A DNA stretch of 64,000 nt from Roseiarcus sp036489975 (GCA_036489975.1 DASXES010000059.1:1-64000), one strand, 5' to 3'. Counted from the first letter of the stretch, positions 27,536-38,047 are shown. The notes: generated by a model not told the origin, from the sequence alone. A program made the numbers and translations.

Positions 27536-29377
27536 ATGGATACCGACGCGCTCGCACCCCGGGAACGGGCGGAAGGACGAATCGGCGTGGAGCCGACGGA
27601 CGTCTCCGACCCGAACTACTTTCATAAAGTCGTCGACTGTCAGTGGGCGTGTCCGGCGCACACCCCCGTCCCCGAATATATCCGCAAGATCTCCGCGGGG
27701 GATTACAACGCCGCTTATATGATCAATTGGCAGTCGAATGTGTTCCCTGGGATTCTGGGACGCACCTGCGACCGTCCGTGCGAGCCCGCCTGCCGCAGGG
27801 GGCGCCTCGAAGAACAGCCGGTCGCCATCTGCCGCCTCAAACGCGTCGCCGCCGATTACAAGCAGGACATCGCCGCGCTGATCCCCGGCGCTCCGAATGA
27901 ACGGAACGGCAAGCGCGTCGCCTGCGTCGGCGCGGGGCCGGCGTCGCTGACGGTCGCGCGCGATCTGGCCGCGATCGGCTACGAGGTCGTGGTGTTCGAT
28001 TCCGATTCGCGCGCCGGCGGCATGATGCGCAGCCAGATCCCGAAGTTCCGCCTGCCCGACGAGATCATCGACGAGGAGGTCGGCTACGCCTTGTCGACGG
28101 GCGGCCAGTTCGTCGCCGAGCGGCGCATCGACAGCCTCAAGGGCCTCATGGCCGAAGGCTACGACGCGATTTTCGTCGGCTGCGGCGCGCCGCGGGGGCG
28201 GAACCTCGAGATTCCGGGCCGCCACGAAGCCTTAAGCCACATCCATATCGGCATTGACTGGCTCTCCAGCGTCTCATTCGGCCATGTCTCGTCGATCGGC
28301 CGGCGCGTCGTCGTGCTCGGCGGGGGCAACACCGCGATGGATTGCTGCCGGACGGCGCGGCGCCTCGGCGGCGCCGAGGTCAATGTCATCGTGCGCTCCG
28401 GCTTCGCCGAGATGAAGGCCTCGCCGTGGGAGAAGGAAGACGCGATGCGCGAAGGCGTCGCGATCATGAACTTCCTCGCCCCCAAGGCCTTCACCCATGA
28501 GGCGGGGCGCCTCACCGGCGTCATCTTCGAAAAAATGGAGGCGAAAAAAGACGAGCGAGGGCGCCGCGTGCTCACACCTACGGGTGAACCCGACGTGACG
28601 ATCGAATGCGACGACGTGCTGATCGCGGTAGGCCAGGAGAACGCCTTCCCCTGGATCGAAACCGACATAGGGCTCGCCTTCGGCCGCGACGGCATGCCGG
28701 CCGTCGATCCGCTGACGTTCCAGTCGAGCTTGAAGAACGTCTTCTTCGGCGGCGACTCAGCCTTCGGCCCCAAGAACATCATCACCGCGGTCGCCCACGG
28801 CCACGAGGCGGCGATCTCCATCGACGCCTTCTGCCGCGGCGCGGACGAGCGCGACCGGCCCCCGCCGATGACCAATCTCGTGAGCCAGAAGATGGGCATC
28901 CACGAGTGGGCTTATGACAATGCGATCACCCTCGACCGGCGGTTCAAGGTTCCCCATGTCGAGAACAATGTCGCGCTCCGGAACATCAAGACCGAGGTCG
29001 AGCTCGGCTTTGATCTGAAGCAGGCCATTGGCGAGGCGCAGCGCTGTCTCAATTGCGACGTGCAGACCCTGTTCTCGGCGCCGCTGTGCATCGAGTGCGA
29101 CGCCTGCGTCGACATCTGTCCGATCGACTGCATTTCCTTCGTGCCGAACGCGCCCGAGTCCGAGCTCAGGCAGTCGCTGGAGGCCCCGGCGCTCAATCTC
29201 ACCCAGGCGATCTATGTCTCGGAGCCGGTCAAGACCCGACGGGTGATGGTCAAGGACGAGGATCTCTGCCTGCATTGCGGGCTGTGCGCCGAACGCTGTC
29301 CGACGGGCGCCTGGGACATGATGAAGTTCACGATCGAAATGGCGCAAGCCGGACACACATGCCAATCAGCGCTGTAA
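27536..29377 (+). CDS. NAD(P)-binding FAD oxidoreductase with fused [4Fe-4S] ferredoxin domains
   Basis: A 613-residue electron-transfer protein. The N-terminal cysteines C35, C39, C78, C82, C86 and C99 form the cluster-binding helical domain found in GltD-like and NfnB-like proteins. The FAD Rossmann motif is VACVGAGPASLTVARDL (about 123) and the NAD(P)H motif VVVLGGGNTAMDC (about 260). The C-terminal 130 residues carry two ferredoxin-type motifs, CIECDACVDICP and CLHCGLCAERCP. It overlaps the OFOR alpha gene by 19 bp and heads the operon. It probably links NAD(P)H and the low-potential ferredoxin clusters to the 2-oxoacid:ferredoxin oxidoreductase, either oxidising or supplying its electrons. 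Confidence 0.9.
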   Translation: MDTDALAPRERAEGRIGVEPTDVSDPNYFHKVVDCQWACPAHTPVPEYIRKISAGDYNAAYMINWQSNVFPGILGRTCDRPCEPACRRGRLEEQPVAICRLKRVAADYKQDIAALIPGAPNERNGKRVACVGAGPASLTVARDLAAIGYEVVVFDSDSRAGGMMRSQIPKFRLPDEIIDEEVGYALSTGGQFVAERRIDSLKGLMAEGYDAIFVGCGAPRGRNLEIPGRHEALSHIHIGIDWLSSVSFGHVSSIGRRVVVLGGGNTAMDCCRTARRLGGAEVNVIVRSGFAEMKASPWEKEDAMREGVAIMNFLAPKAFTHEAGRLTGVIFEKMEAKKDERGRRVLTPTGEPDVTIECDDVLIAVGQENAFPWIETDIGLAFGRDGMPAVDPLTFQSSLKNVFFGGDSAFGPKNIITAVAHGHEAAISIDAFCRGADERDRPPPMTNLVSQKMGIHEWAYDNAITLDRRFKVPHVENNVALRNIKTEVELGFDLKQAIGEAQRCLNCDVQTLFSAPLCIECDACVDICPIDCISFVPNAPESELRQSLEAPALNLTQAIYVSEPVKTRRVMVKDEDLCLHCGLCAERCPTGAWDMMKFTIEMAQAGHTCQSAL

Positions 29378-31194
29378 ACGACTTCGTCATTCGGTTCGCC
29401 AACGTCAACGGCTCGGGATCGGCAAGCGCCAATCTCTTGTTTGCGCGGTCGATCCTGCGCATGGGCGTGCCGATCGCGCCGCGCAACATCTTCCCCTCCA
29501 ACATCCAGGGCCTGCCGACCTGGTACGAAGTCCGCGTGAGCGAGGAAGGCTGGCTCGGCGCGCGCGGGGGCGCCGACGTTCTGGTCGCGATGAACCCGCA
29601 GACCTTCGTTCAGGATGTCGCGGCGCTCGAGCCCGGCGGCTATCTCTTCTACGATTCGACAAGGCCCGTCGGCCAACTTCTGACCCGCGACGACATCGTC
29701 GTCCTGGGGCTGCCGCTGACCGCCATCTGCGCCGCCCAATATGACGATCCGAGGCAGCGCCAGCTCTACAAGAACATCGTTTACGTCGGCGCGCTCGCGG
29801 CGCTGCTCGACATCGAGCTTCCCGTCATCGAGACGCTGATCGGCGAGCGGTTCAAGGGCAAGGACAAGCTGATCGCCGCCAATCTGCGGGCGCTCAAGAT
29901 CGGCTACGACGAGGCGAAGTCCCGCTTCCAGTGTCCCCTCGGCGTCCGGCTCAGGCGCAGCGACGCCGTCGGCGACCGGATTCTTGTCGAGGGGAATTTT
30001 GCCGCCGGCCTCGGCGCCGTCTATGGCGGGGCCACGGTCTGCGCCTGGTATCCGATCACGCCTTCCACGTCGCTCGCGGAAGCGTTCGAGCGCAATTGCG
30101 CGCGCTACCGGGTCGACAAGGCGACAGGCGAGAAGAACTACGCCATCGTTCAGGCCGAGGATGAGATCGCCGCCATCGGCGTCGCGGTCGGAGCGGGCTG
30201 GAACGGCGCGCGCGCCTTCACCGCAACCTCCGGGCCCGGCATCTCGCTGATGCAGGAATTCTTCGGCCTCGCCTATTTCGCCGAAATTCCGGTGGTCGTG
30301 TTCGATGTGCAGCGCGGCGGGCCCTCGACGGGAATGCCGACCCGCACCCAGCAGTCCGACCTCATCTCGTGCGCCTTCGCCTCGCACGGCGACACCAAGC
30401 ACGTCCTGCTTATTCCCGACGGGCCGAACGAGGCGTTCGAATTCGCCGCGCGCGCCTTCGATCTCGCCGAGCGGCTGCAAACGGTGGTCTTCGTCATGCT
30501 CGATCTCGACATCGGCATGAATTCGCATTTGTGCGCGCCGTTCCAGTGGGACGACGCGCAGGTCTACGACCGCGGCAAGGTTCTCTCGTCCGAGGCGCTG
30601 GAAAAGGCGCTGAATTTCGGCCGCTACGACGATGTCGACGGCGACGGGATTCCCTACCGGACGCTGCCCGGCAGCCACCCGACACGCGGCGCCTATTTCA
30701 CCCGCGGCACCAGCCGCGACCGCTTCGCCCGCTATACCGAGGAGGGCCTGCCCTACATCGACAACATGGAGCGGCTGGAGCACAAGTTCGAGACCGCGCG
30801 CAGCCTCCTGCCGCGCCCCGCGCTCAAGCGGGCGGCGGAGCCGACCGGGATCGGCGTTCTCCATTACGGATCGACCGCGGCCTCGATGGACGAAGCCCAG
30901 AAAATGCTGGCGGACGAGGGCATCCATATCGACGCCATGCGCATCCGCGCGTTTCCAATGACGCGCGAGGTCCAGGAGTTCATCGCGAGCCATGACCGGA
31001 TCTTCGTGGTCGAGCAGAATCGCGACGCGCAGATGCGCACGCTGATCTCGACCGATCTCGGGGTTGCGACCGACCGCTGGATCCCGGTTCTGCACTTCAA
31101 CGGGATGCCGACCTCCGCCCGCTACATTCATCGCGAAATCGCGACGCGCCTGCGCGAGCCGGCCGCGCCCCAAAAGCTCGAGGCCGCCGAATGA
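29359..31194 (+). CDS. 2-oxoacid:ferredoxin oxidoreductase, fused gamma-alpha subunit
   Basis: A 611-residue protein joining the gamma domain (about 1-190, starting FVIRFANVNGSGSASAN) to the alpha domain (from about 215, ILVEGNFAAGLGAVYGG with WYPITPSTSLAEA). This gamma-alpha fusion is the KorA-type arrangement of 2-oxoglutarate and related ferredoxin oxidoreductases in aerobes and halophiles. With the beta subunit it would decarboxylate a 2-oxoacid with CoA and reduce ferredoxin. The ATG at 29359 overlaps the upstream gene. The 4-bp ATGA overlap with the beta gene indicates coupled translation. Substrate (2-oxoglutarate, pyruvate or branched acids) is not decided by the sequence alone. Confidence 0.92.
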   Translation: MPISAVNDFVIRFANVNGSGSASANLLFARSILRMGVPIAPRNIFPSNIQGLPTWYEVRVSEEGWLGARGGADVLVAMNPQTFVQDVAALEPGGYLFYDSTRPVGQLLTRDDIVVLGLPLTAICAAQYDDPRQRQLYKNIVYVGALAALLDIELPVIETLIGERFKGKDKLIAANLRALKIGYDEAKSRFQCPLGVRLRRSDAVGDRILVEGNFAAGLGAVYGGATVCAWYPITPSTSLAEAFERNCARYRVDKATGEKNYAIVQAEDEIAAIGVAVGAGWNGARAFTATSGPGISLMQEFFGLAYFAEIPVVVFDVQRGGPSTGMPTRTQQSDLISCAFASHGDTKHVLLIPDGPNEAFEFAARAFDLAERLQTVVFVMLDLDIGMNSHLCAPFQWDDAQVYDRGKVLSSEALEKALNFGRYDDVDGDGIPYRTLPGSHPTRGAYFTRGTSRDRFARYTEEGLPYIDNMERLEHKFETARSLLPRPALKRAAEPTGIGVLHYGSTAASMDEAQKMLADEGIHIDAMRIRAFPMTREVQEFIASHDRIFVVEQNRDAQMRTLISTDLGVATDRWIPVLHFNGMPTSARYIHREIATRLREPAAPQKLEAAE

Positions 31195-32246
31195 GCTATC
31201 TCGCCAAGCCGAAATTTCACCACCCTTCCCTCCCCGTCAATGCGCTCGGCTTCACACACCGGGACTACGAAGGCGCGATGTCGACCTTGTGCGCCGGCTG
31301 CGGGCACGACGCGATCAGCGCGGCGATCATCCACGCCTGTTTCGAATTGAGCCTGCCGCCGCATCGCGTCGCCAAACTGAGCGGCATCGGCTGCTCCTCG
31401 AAGACCCCGACCTACATGCTGGGCCAGAGCCACGGCTTCAACTCGGTGCACGGGCGCATGCCCTCGGTGCTGACCGGCGCCAATCTGGCCAACCGCGACC
31501 TCATCTACCTCGGCGTCTCCGGCGACGGCGACACGGCCTCGATCGGGCTCGGCCAGTTCGCCCACGCCATGCGGCGTGGCGTCAACATGGTCTATATCGT
31601 CGAGAACAACGGCGTATACGGACTGACCAAGGGACAATTCTCGGCCACCGCCGACCGCGGCTCGAAGAGCAAGAAGGGGGCGGACGCGCAGAGCCAGCCG
31701 ATCGATCTCGTCAGCATGGCGATCGGACTCGGGGCCTCATTCGTGGCGCGCAGTTTTTCCGGCGACAAGGCGCAGCTCGTGCCTCTCATCAAGGCCGCGT
31801 TCGAGCACAAGGGCGCGGCGTTCATCGACGTCATTTCGCCTTGCGTCACGTTCAACAACCACGCGGGCTCGACCAAGAGCTTCGACTATGTGCGCGAGCA
31901 CAATATCGCCGTCAACGCGCTCGACGTCATCACGGGACGCGAGCCGATCGAGGTGGATTACGCGGAAGGCGTAAGCCAGGCGGTCATGATGCACGATGGC
32001 TCGACCATCGTTCTGCGCAAGCTCGACGCCGATCACAATTGCCGCGACCGGTCCCTGGCGCTCGCGACGCTCGAGCGGGCGAGGCTCGCCGGGGAAATCG
32101 CGACCGGCCTCATCTATCTCGATGAGGAGGCCGAGGAACTGCACGAGGTTCTCGGCACCGCCGCGCGGCCGCTGAACGAATTCTCGGAGCGCGAATTGTG
32201 CCCGGGATCGAAGGCCCTGGACGCGATCAACGCATCGCTGAGATAG
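31191..32246 (+). CDS. 2-oxoacid:ferredoxin oxidoreductase, beta subunit
   Basis: A 351-residue thiamine-diphosphate-binding subunit. The TPP motif is GDGDTASIGLGQF with VENNGVYGLTKGQFSAT. Cysteines in TLCAGCGHDA, GIGCSSKTP and PCVTFNNHAG correspond to the ligands of the [4Fe-4S] cluster in KorB/PorB-type subunits. It ends the three-gene operon and its 3' end overlaps, tail to tail, the response regulator gene. It lacks the extra ferredoxin domain of pyruvate:ferredoxin oxidoreductases of the single-chain type. Confidence 0.93.
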   Translation: MSYLAKPKFHHPSLPVNALGFTHRDYEGAMSTLCAGCGHDAISAAIIHACFELSLPPHRVAKLSGIGCSSKTPTYMLGQSHGFNSVHGRMPSVLTGANLANRDLIYLGVSGDGDTASIGLGQFAHAMRRGVNMVYIVENNGVYGLTKGQFSATADRGSKSKKGADAQSQPIDLVSMAIGLGASFVARSFSGDKAQLVPLIKAAFEHKGAAFIDVISPCVTFNNHAGSTKSFDYVREHNIAVNALDVITGREPIEVDYAEGVSQAVMMHDGSTIVLRKLDADHNCRDRSLALATLERARLAGEIATGLIYLDEEAEELHEVLGTAARPLNEFSERELCPGSKALDAINASLR

Positions 32247-32634
32247 GGCCGGGCGACGACGCGCTCGGCGCCACTGCGCCAACGCCCCTGTCCGCCACAA
32301 GCTGATCGATCGCGCCGCGGAACGTCGAAAACTCGAACGGCTTGGCGAGCGTCAGCTGATTGCGATATTTCGGGTCTACGCCCTCCGGCCCGTAGCCGGT
32401 CGCCAGGGCGAACGGCAGGCCGCGCGCAATCAGGGCCTCGACAAGCGGATAGGAATTGTCTTTGCCAAGCGACACGTCGACGACGGCGGCGTCGATGTCG
32501 CTCGTCCCCACCAGCTCCAGCGCTTTAGCCAGATTGTGCGCCGGGCCGACGACAATGTGACCGAGTTCCAACAACCAGTCTTCCATCATCGCGGCGATCA
32601 ACGGCTCGTCGTCGACGATCAGGATCCTTGCCAT
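32227..32634 (-). CDS. single-domain response regulator
   Basis: A 135-residue receiver-only protein. The acidic pocket is D8-D9 in ILIVDDEPLIA, the phosphoacceptor aspartate is in AAVVDVSLGKD, and the switch region ends in LAKPFEF. There is no output domain, so it works by protein contact. It is probably partner to a hybrid or PAS kinase like those of the general stress pathway. A truncated sensor gene lies divergently 58 bp away, which suggests the original cognate kinase is broken. The gene's last 20 bp overlap the OFOR beta gene on the other strand. Confidence 0.9.
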   Translation of the reverse strand: MARILIVDDEPLIAAMMEDWLLELGHIVVGPAHNLAKALELVGTSDIDAAVVDVSLGKDNSYPLVEALIARGLPFALATGYGPEGVDPKYRNQLTLAKPFEFSTFRGAIDQLVADRGVGAVAPSASSPGPISAMR

Positions 32635-32692
32635 TTCCTATCCGATTGCCAGCGTCGCCTCAGCGTACCACAATTGCTTCACCGCACAACCG

Positions 32693-32980
32693 TTGACCAA
32701 CCCGGCCGGAGATCAAAACGGGAAGATAGCGAACGTCGGCGACATATTCGGGCGCGGATGGTCGTTGCCGTATCTCGGGCGGCGGGCGGCCATCCTTTTG
32801 ACGGCCGCGAGCCTGCCGCTTCTCATCGTTGTCGGGGTCCTGACTGCGATTACGGTCGAGCGCGTGACCAGCGCAGCGGATTGGACCGCGCATTCGCTGG
32901 AGATCGAGGCCCAGGCCACTGAACTTCTTGGGCAAACGTCGAACGCGGTTATGTCATTACTGGCGACGATGCGTTTCTAA
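32693..32980 (+). pseudogene. N-terminal fragment of a sensor histidine kinase
   Basis: A 95-residue frame from a TTG at 32693. It has a transmembrane helix at about 31-52 (RAAILLTAASLPLLIVVGVLTA) and then the start of an extracytoplasmic sensor domain (WTAHSLEIEAQATELLGQTSNAVMSLLATM) of a CHASE3-like pattern. It then stops, with no kinase core. The gene is probably the remains of the kinase that pairs with the divergent receiver. What follows, to 33040, holds no recognisable gene. Confidence 0.6.
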
Positions 32981-33040
32981 AACCCCGTCAATCGGCGCTC
33001 GGCAGCATTCCCGCGACTTGTCTGTGATCGCTTGAGCGCG

Positions 33041-34111
33041 TCAGCTCCGTTTCGCGTCATCGGCCTTGAGCGCGCCGACAATGCCGGACGGGGCGAAATA
33101 GACGGCGAGCACGAAGGCGAGGCCAAGCCAGAGCAGCCAGCGGTCGGGATGGAGCAAAGCCGGCAGGAGCGGCAGGCGCGCGTCGGCCGCGGCTTGAGAG
33201 AGCCCAGCCATCACGTCCTGCAGGTAGCTCTCGGCGAATACGAACAGAGCCGCGCCGATGATCGCGCCGTACAGCGAGCCCATGCCGCCGACGACGACCA
33301 TCACCAGAACGTCGACCTGGATCGAAAAGGAAAGCGCCGTGTCGGGCCCGACGTAGCGCAGCCACAGCGAAAACAGGGCGCCCGCGAGCGTCGCGCCGAG
33401 CGCCGACAAGCAGGTGGCGAGCGTGCGATGGAAGACGATGCGATAGCCCAGCGCCTCGGCGCGGAACGGGTTCTCGCGGATCGCCTGCAGGACCCGGCCG
33501 AACGGCGAGTTCACCACCCTCAGCAACACGAGAAAGGCGATCACGACGACGGCGAACACAAGATAATAGCTCAGGATCTTGCCGGTGATCGCAACGCCGA
33601 ACACCTTGTCCCGGACCAGCCTGAAGCTGGGCTGCAGGACTCCGGGAACCTTGAACGAGCGCCCGTCCTCGCCTCCCGTCAGCCAGGAAAGCTGGGATGC
33701 GAGCACGTTGAAGGCGTAGGCGACCGCGAGCGTCACCATGGCGAAGAAGATCGACTGCACCCTGAGCGAAAAGAGGCCGATCGCCAGCGCAAGCGCAAGC
33801 GAGAGAACAGCGGCCACAACGAGCCCCAGGAGAAGCGCGCCCCAGCTTGCGCCCAGCGCGTAGAGCATGACGCCGACGCCATAGGCGCCGACGCCGAAGA
33901 ACATGACGTGAGCGAAGGAGACAATGCCGGCGTAGCCGAGCAGCACATCGTAAGACGCAACAAGCAGGATCATCACGCAGGTCTTGGCGGCGACGTTGAG
34001 CGGCTTCGCGCCATGAAACAGAAACGGCGCCCCCGCCAGTGCGAGGACGATGAGAATGAGCAGGATCTGCAGCGCGCGCCCGCGCGGGGGATCGCCCGAA
34101 AGAATGCTCAT
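33041..34111 (-). CDS. livM: branched-chain amino acid ABC transporter permease
   Basis: A 356-residue permease with about ten membrane helices. The EAA-like cytoplasmic loop is RVLQAIRENPFRAEALGYR. It is the LivM-type partner of the LivH-type permease next to it. The ATG at 34111 overlaps the livH stop as ATGA, which decides the start over longer frames. With livH, livG, livF and the binding protein it makes a complete high-affinity importer. HAAT systems take branched-chain amino acids, but homologues also take amides and urea, so the substrate is not certain. Confidence 0.93.
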   Translation of the reverse strand: MSILSGDPPRGRALQILLILIVLALAGAPFLFHGAKPLNVAAKTCVMILLVASYDVLLGYAGIVSFAHVMFFGVGAYGVGVMLYALGASWGALLLGLVVAAVLSLALALAIGLFSLRVQSIFFAMVTLAVAYAFNVLASQLSWLTGGEDGRSFKVPGVLQPSFRLVRDKVFGVAITGKILSYYLVFAVVVIAFLVLLRVVNSPFGRVLQAIRENPFRAEALGYRIVFHRTLATCLSALGATLAGALFSLWLRYVGPDTALSFSIQVDVLVMVVVGGMGSLYGAIIGAALFVFAESYLQDVMAGLSQAAADARLPLLPALLHPDRWLLWLGLAFVLAVYFAPSGIVGALKADDAKRS

Positions 34112-35114
34112 CGCCCGCTGACCGGGTAGAGCCCGCGCGGTCGCCACAGCAGCACCACGACCATCGCCAGGATGTTCGACACCAGCGCGAGCTTGGGGAC
34201 CAGAAAGCCGGCGTAATTGGCGATGAGCGCGACCAGGATCGAGGCGATGAACGAGCCGCCAACGGAGCCCAGGCCGCCGATGATGATGACGATGAAGCAC
34301 AGAACCAGGAACTCGCCGCCCATCGAGCCGTGCGCCTGGCCGCGATAGAGCGCCATCATCGCCCCGCCCAGTCCGGCGAGCGCGGAGCCCGCCATGAACA
34401 CCGCCACGAACAGCCGGTCGACGCGATAGCCGAGCGCCTCGACCATCTCGCGGTTCTCGACGCCCGCGCGGACAAGCAGGCCGATCCTGGTGCGGTTAAG
34501 GACCAGCATCTCGCCTGCGAACACCGCAAGCCCGACCAGCGTCGCCAGCACGCGATATTTCTCGATCGCCGCGTCGCCGAAGACGAACGAGCCCTCGAAG
34601 GTCCTGGGCAGGGTGAGCGGGATCTGCGCCGGGCCGAACAGAGCGTAGAGCAATTGCTCGGCGATGATCGCGCCGCCGATGGTGGCCAGAATCTGCTTCA
34701 GGTGCTGCCCATAGACCGGCTTCACGATCAGCCGCTCGAACACAAAGCCGAAGGCGCCGCTAATGACGGCGGCCGCAAGCGCCGCGAGAATGAAGACCGC
34801 AAGATTGGCCCAAAAGGAATCGGCGCTCGACCAGTTCGCGAGCGGCAGGAGAACGAGGCTCGCCGCGTAGGCGCCGAGCGCGATGAAGGCGCCGTGGCCG
34901 AAATTGAGCACATCCATCATGCCGAACACGAGCGTGAGGCCGGACGCCATGGTGAAGATCATCATCCCCATCGCCAGCCCGGCCGCGGTCAGCGTGACGA
35001 AAGTAGAGAGCGAGCCGATAAATGGCGCGGCGACGAGCGCGACCAGGAGCGGCGTCAGCGCCGGCAGGACCTCCATCCTGCGGCGCGGAAGCGCCTGGCC
35101 GACGTCGAGCGCGC

Positions 35115-35118
<4 letters not shown>
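34108..35118 (-). CDS. livH: branched-chain amino acid ABC transporter permease
   Basis: A 336-residue permease of the LivH type with eight to nine membrane helices. Conserved segments are GLTLVFGMMDVLNFGHGAF near residue 60 and the cytoplasmic REMVEALGYRVDR coupling region. It overlaps livF by 4 bp upstream and livM by 4 bp downstream, so all genes of the operon are translationally coupled. An inner methionine at residue 15 could be the true start. Confidence 0.93.
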
Positions 35119-35833
<715 letters not shown>

Positions 35834-35837
<4 letters not shown>

Positions 35838-36598
35838 GCGGCTTTCTCAGCGCTCACGCCGAGATAGGCTTCCTGCACGACCGGAGAAGCGATCACCGCC
35901 GCCGGCTCGCCGTCGGCGACCAACTGGCCGTTGTTCAGGACAATGATGCGGTCGGCGAGCGAGCGCACGACGTCCATTTTGTGCTCGACCAGGAGGATCG
36001 TCTTGGTCCTGTCGGTCTTTAGCCGCGCGATGAGATCGAGGACCACCGGAACCTCGTCGACGCTCATGCCAGCCGTCGGCTCGTCGAACATGAAGATCGT
36101 TGGCTCGAGCGCCATCATCATCGCCACTTCCAGCTTGCGCTGATCGCCGTGCGACAGCGCGGAGGCGAACGCGTCGCGCCGCTTGAGAAGGCCAACCGAA
36201 TCGAGCACGGAATCGGCGCGCGCGATGAGATCGGAACGCGCGGCCCATGGCCGGCGCATGTCGTAGTGAACGCCGGCCGTAGCCTGGGTCGCTAGGCGCA
36301 CGTTTTCGCCAACGCTGAGCCGGGGGAAGAGATTGGTGAGCTGAAACGCGCGGCCCAAGCCGAGCCGGGTGCGCCGAGGCGCGCTCAAACGGGTGACGTC
36401 CTCGCCCCCGATCAGGACCGCGCCCTCGGAGGCAGCGAGCTGGCCCGACATCAGGTTGAAATAGGTGGTCTTGCCGGCGCCATTCGGCCCGACGATCGCG
36501 GTGAGCTCGCCGGGAAAGAAAGCGCAGGAGACGTGGTCGACCGCGACATGGCCGCCGAAACGGATTGTCAGGCCCCGCGTCTCCAGCGACGGAATCAT
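35834..36598 (-). CDS. livG: branched-chain amino acid ABC transporter ATP-binding protein
   Basis: A 254-residue ATPase of the LivG type. Walker A is GPNGAGKTTYFNLMSG, the signature is LSHGDQRKLEVAMMMA, and Walker B is IFMFDEPTAGMS. The signature LSHGDQ rather than LSGGQ is normal for this LivG subgroup. It overlaps the binding-protein gene upstream and livF downstream by 4 bp each. Confidence 0.94.
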
Positions 36599-37803
36599 CG
36601 CTTGTTGCGGATCGGAATATCCATATCCTCGATTCCGAGCTCGCGAGTGAGCTCGGGGATGCCCCAGGCGACCTTCGGATCAACCTTGATCTTGAAGGCG
36701 TACATCGCCTGCAGCGCCTGATGGTCCTGCTTGCGGAAGGTCATCTTGCCCTTGGGCGTGTCGAAGTCCATGCCTTCCATCGTCGAGATCAGCTTTTCCG
36801 TATCGGTCGACTTGGCCTTCTCGACCGCGGTCACGATCGCCATCGCCGCGGCGAAGCCGCCGCAGGTGAAGAAGTCCGGCGGCGCGTTGAAGCGCTTCTC
36901 ATGTTCGGCCACGAGCCAGTCGTTCACCGGATTCTTGGGGATGCCGTAGTAGTAATAGGTTGCGCCCTCGAGGCCGGGAAAGCGCTTGTAGGCGACAAGC
37001 GCGGGCAGAATGTTGCCTCCGGTCGAGAGCTCGATGCCGTAGCGGCCGGGGTCGAGATCGGCGAGCTTGTCGAGCGGATCGCCGGCGCCCGCCCAGATGA
37101 TCCAGATGATCTTGCGGCCGGGCTTATTCTTCAGCGCGTCGAACAGGCGTTGGGCGGGCGCAGTGAAATCGGTGGTGTTGGCCGGCGCATATTCCTCGGC
37201 GTCGACGGTCGCACCGGTCTTGGCGAGGGCCTGCTTGAAGGCCGCCACGCCGTCGCGGCCGAAGGCGTAATCCTGCGCCAGCGTCGCGATATGCACCCCG
37301 GGCTTGCCGATCGCCACCGCGTTCGAAATCGCGTCCTGCGAGGAATTGCGCGCGGTGCGGAAAATGTAGCGGTTCCACTTGTCGCCCGTGATCTGATCGG
37401 CGACCGCGGGCTCGACGACGAGGATCTTCTTGTGCTCCTCGGCCACCGGCAGCATGGCGATGGCCGCGGCCGACGACGTCGTGCCGACGGCGATGTCGGC
37501 GCCGTCGTCCTCGTAAGCCTCGGCGAGTGCGCTCTTGGCGAGGTCGGGCTTGCCCTGGTCGTCCTTGGTGATGATGACGATCTTGCGCCCGTCGACCTCC
37601 ATCGTCCCCTTGGTCGCGTATTCGAAGCCGAGTTTGAGACCCGTCTCGGTCTGCTTGGCGTAGGCTTGCAAGGGACCGGTGAGCCCGTAAATGAGGGCGA
37701 CCTTGAGATCGTCAGCCGCGGCCGCCCCGGCCGAGGCTATGAGCGCCCCGGCGGAGGCCAAGAGCGCCGAGGCGAAGGCGAGAAGTCTGAGACGAAAACT
37801 CAT
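36595..37803 (-). CDS. periplasmic substrate-binding protein of LivK type
   Basis: A 402-residue type I periplasmic binding protein. A signal peptide covers residues 1-29 (RLRLLAFASALLASAGALIASAGAAAA). The mature protein starts with VALIYGLTGPLQAYAKQTE, the family's ligand-binding start, and has the two-lobe pattern of LivJ/LivK and AmiC-like receptors. It is the first gene of the transporter operon, and all five genes overlap by 4 bp. In this family a different receptor usually decides the ligand, so amino acid versus amide substrate is open. Confidence 0.92.
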   Translation of the reverse strand: MSFRLRLLAFASALLASAGALIASAGAAAADDLKVALIYGLTGPLQAYAKQTETGLKLGFEYATKGTMEVDGRKIVIITKDDQGKPDLAKSALAEAYEDDGADIAVGTTSSAAAIAMLPVAEEHKKILVVEPAVADQITGDKWNRYIFRTARNSSQDAISNAVAIGKPGVHIATLAQDYAFGRDGVAAFKQALAKTGATVDAEEYAPANTTDFTAPAQRLFDALKNKPGRKIIWIIWAGAGDPLDKLADLDPGRYGIELSTGGNILPALVAYKRFPGLEGATYYYYGIPKNPVNDWLVAEHEKRFNAPPDFFTCGGFAAAMAIVTAVEKAKSTDTEKLISTMEGMDFDTPKGKMTFRKQDHQALQAMYAFKIKVDPKVAWGIPELTRELGIEDMDIPIRNKR

Positions 37804-38047
37804 AAGCGCTCCTCTGGGACCTTGGGCGCGGCGGGTCCGCCTCGGCCGCCCGATCTCCGGTCGCGCCCTTACCCACGAGCTTAACCTTCGATCGCTCGAG
37901 GGAGCAAGGCGGCGCGCGCTCGGGCCGCCTGACGGAGCCGTCGCCGTCGGGGGATGCTCCGGGATTGCTTGCGATTGCGCAGCGGCGCTTGCTTGTCGGC
38001 GCGGCCGCTCGTATACAACCGACCTAGCCGCGCCCCGCGCGGCATGT
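37804..38047. other. intergenic region upstream of the liv-type operon
   Basis: The 240 bp between the transporter operon (minus strand) and tRNA-Pro should hold the operon's promoter. A GGAG-type ribosome binding site (AGGAGCG) sits just before the binding-protein ATG. I see no riboswitch or gene. The region 38125-38270 after the tRNA carries only the leader of the dioxygenase gene. Confidence 0.45.

Noticed and set aside
29212..31173. A 653-residue frame on the minus strand, antisense to the OFOR operon
   Set aside because: It mirrors a real gene in high-GC DNA. The product is rich in Arg, Gly and Asp with no known motif, and the plus-strand gene has clear family motifs.
36565..37884. A 439-residue frame antisense to the binding protein of the liv-type operon
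   Set aside because: Same reason: it shadows a strongly supported gene.
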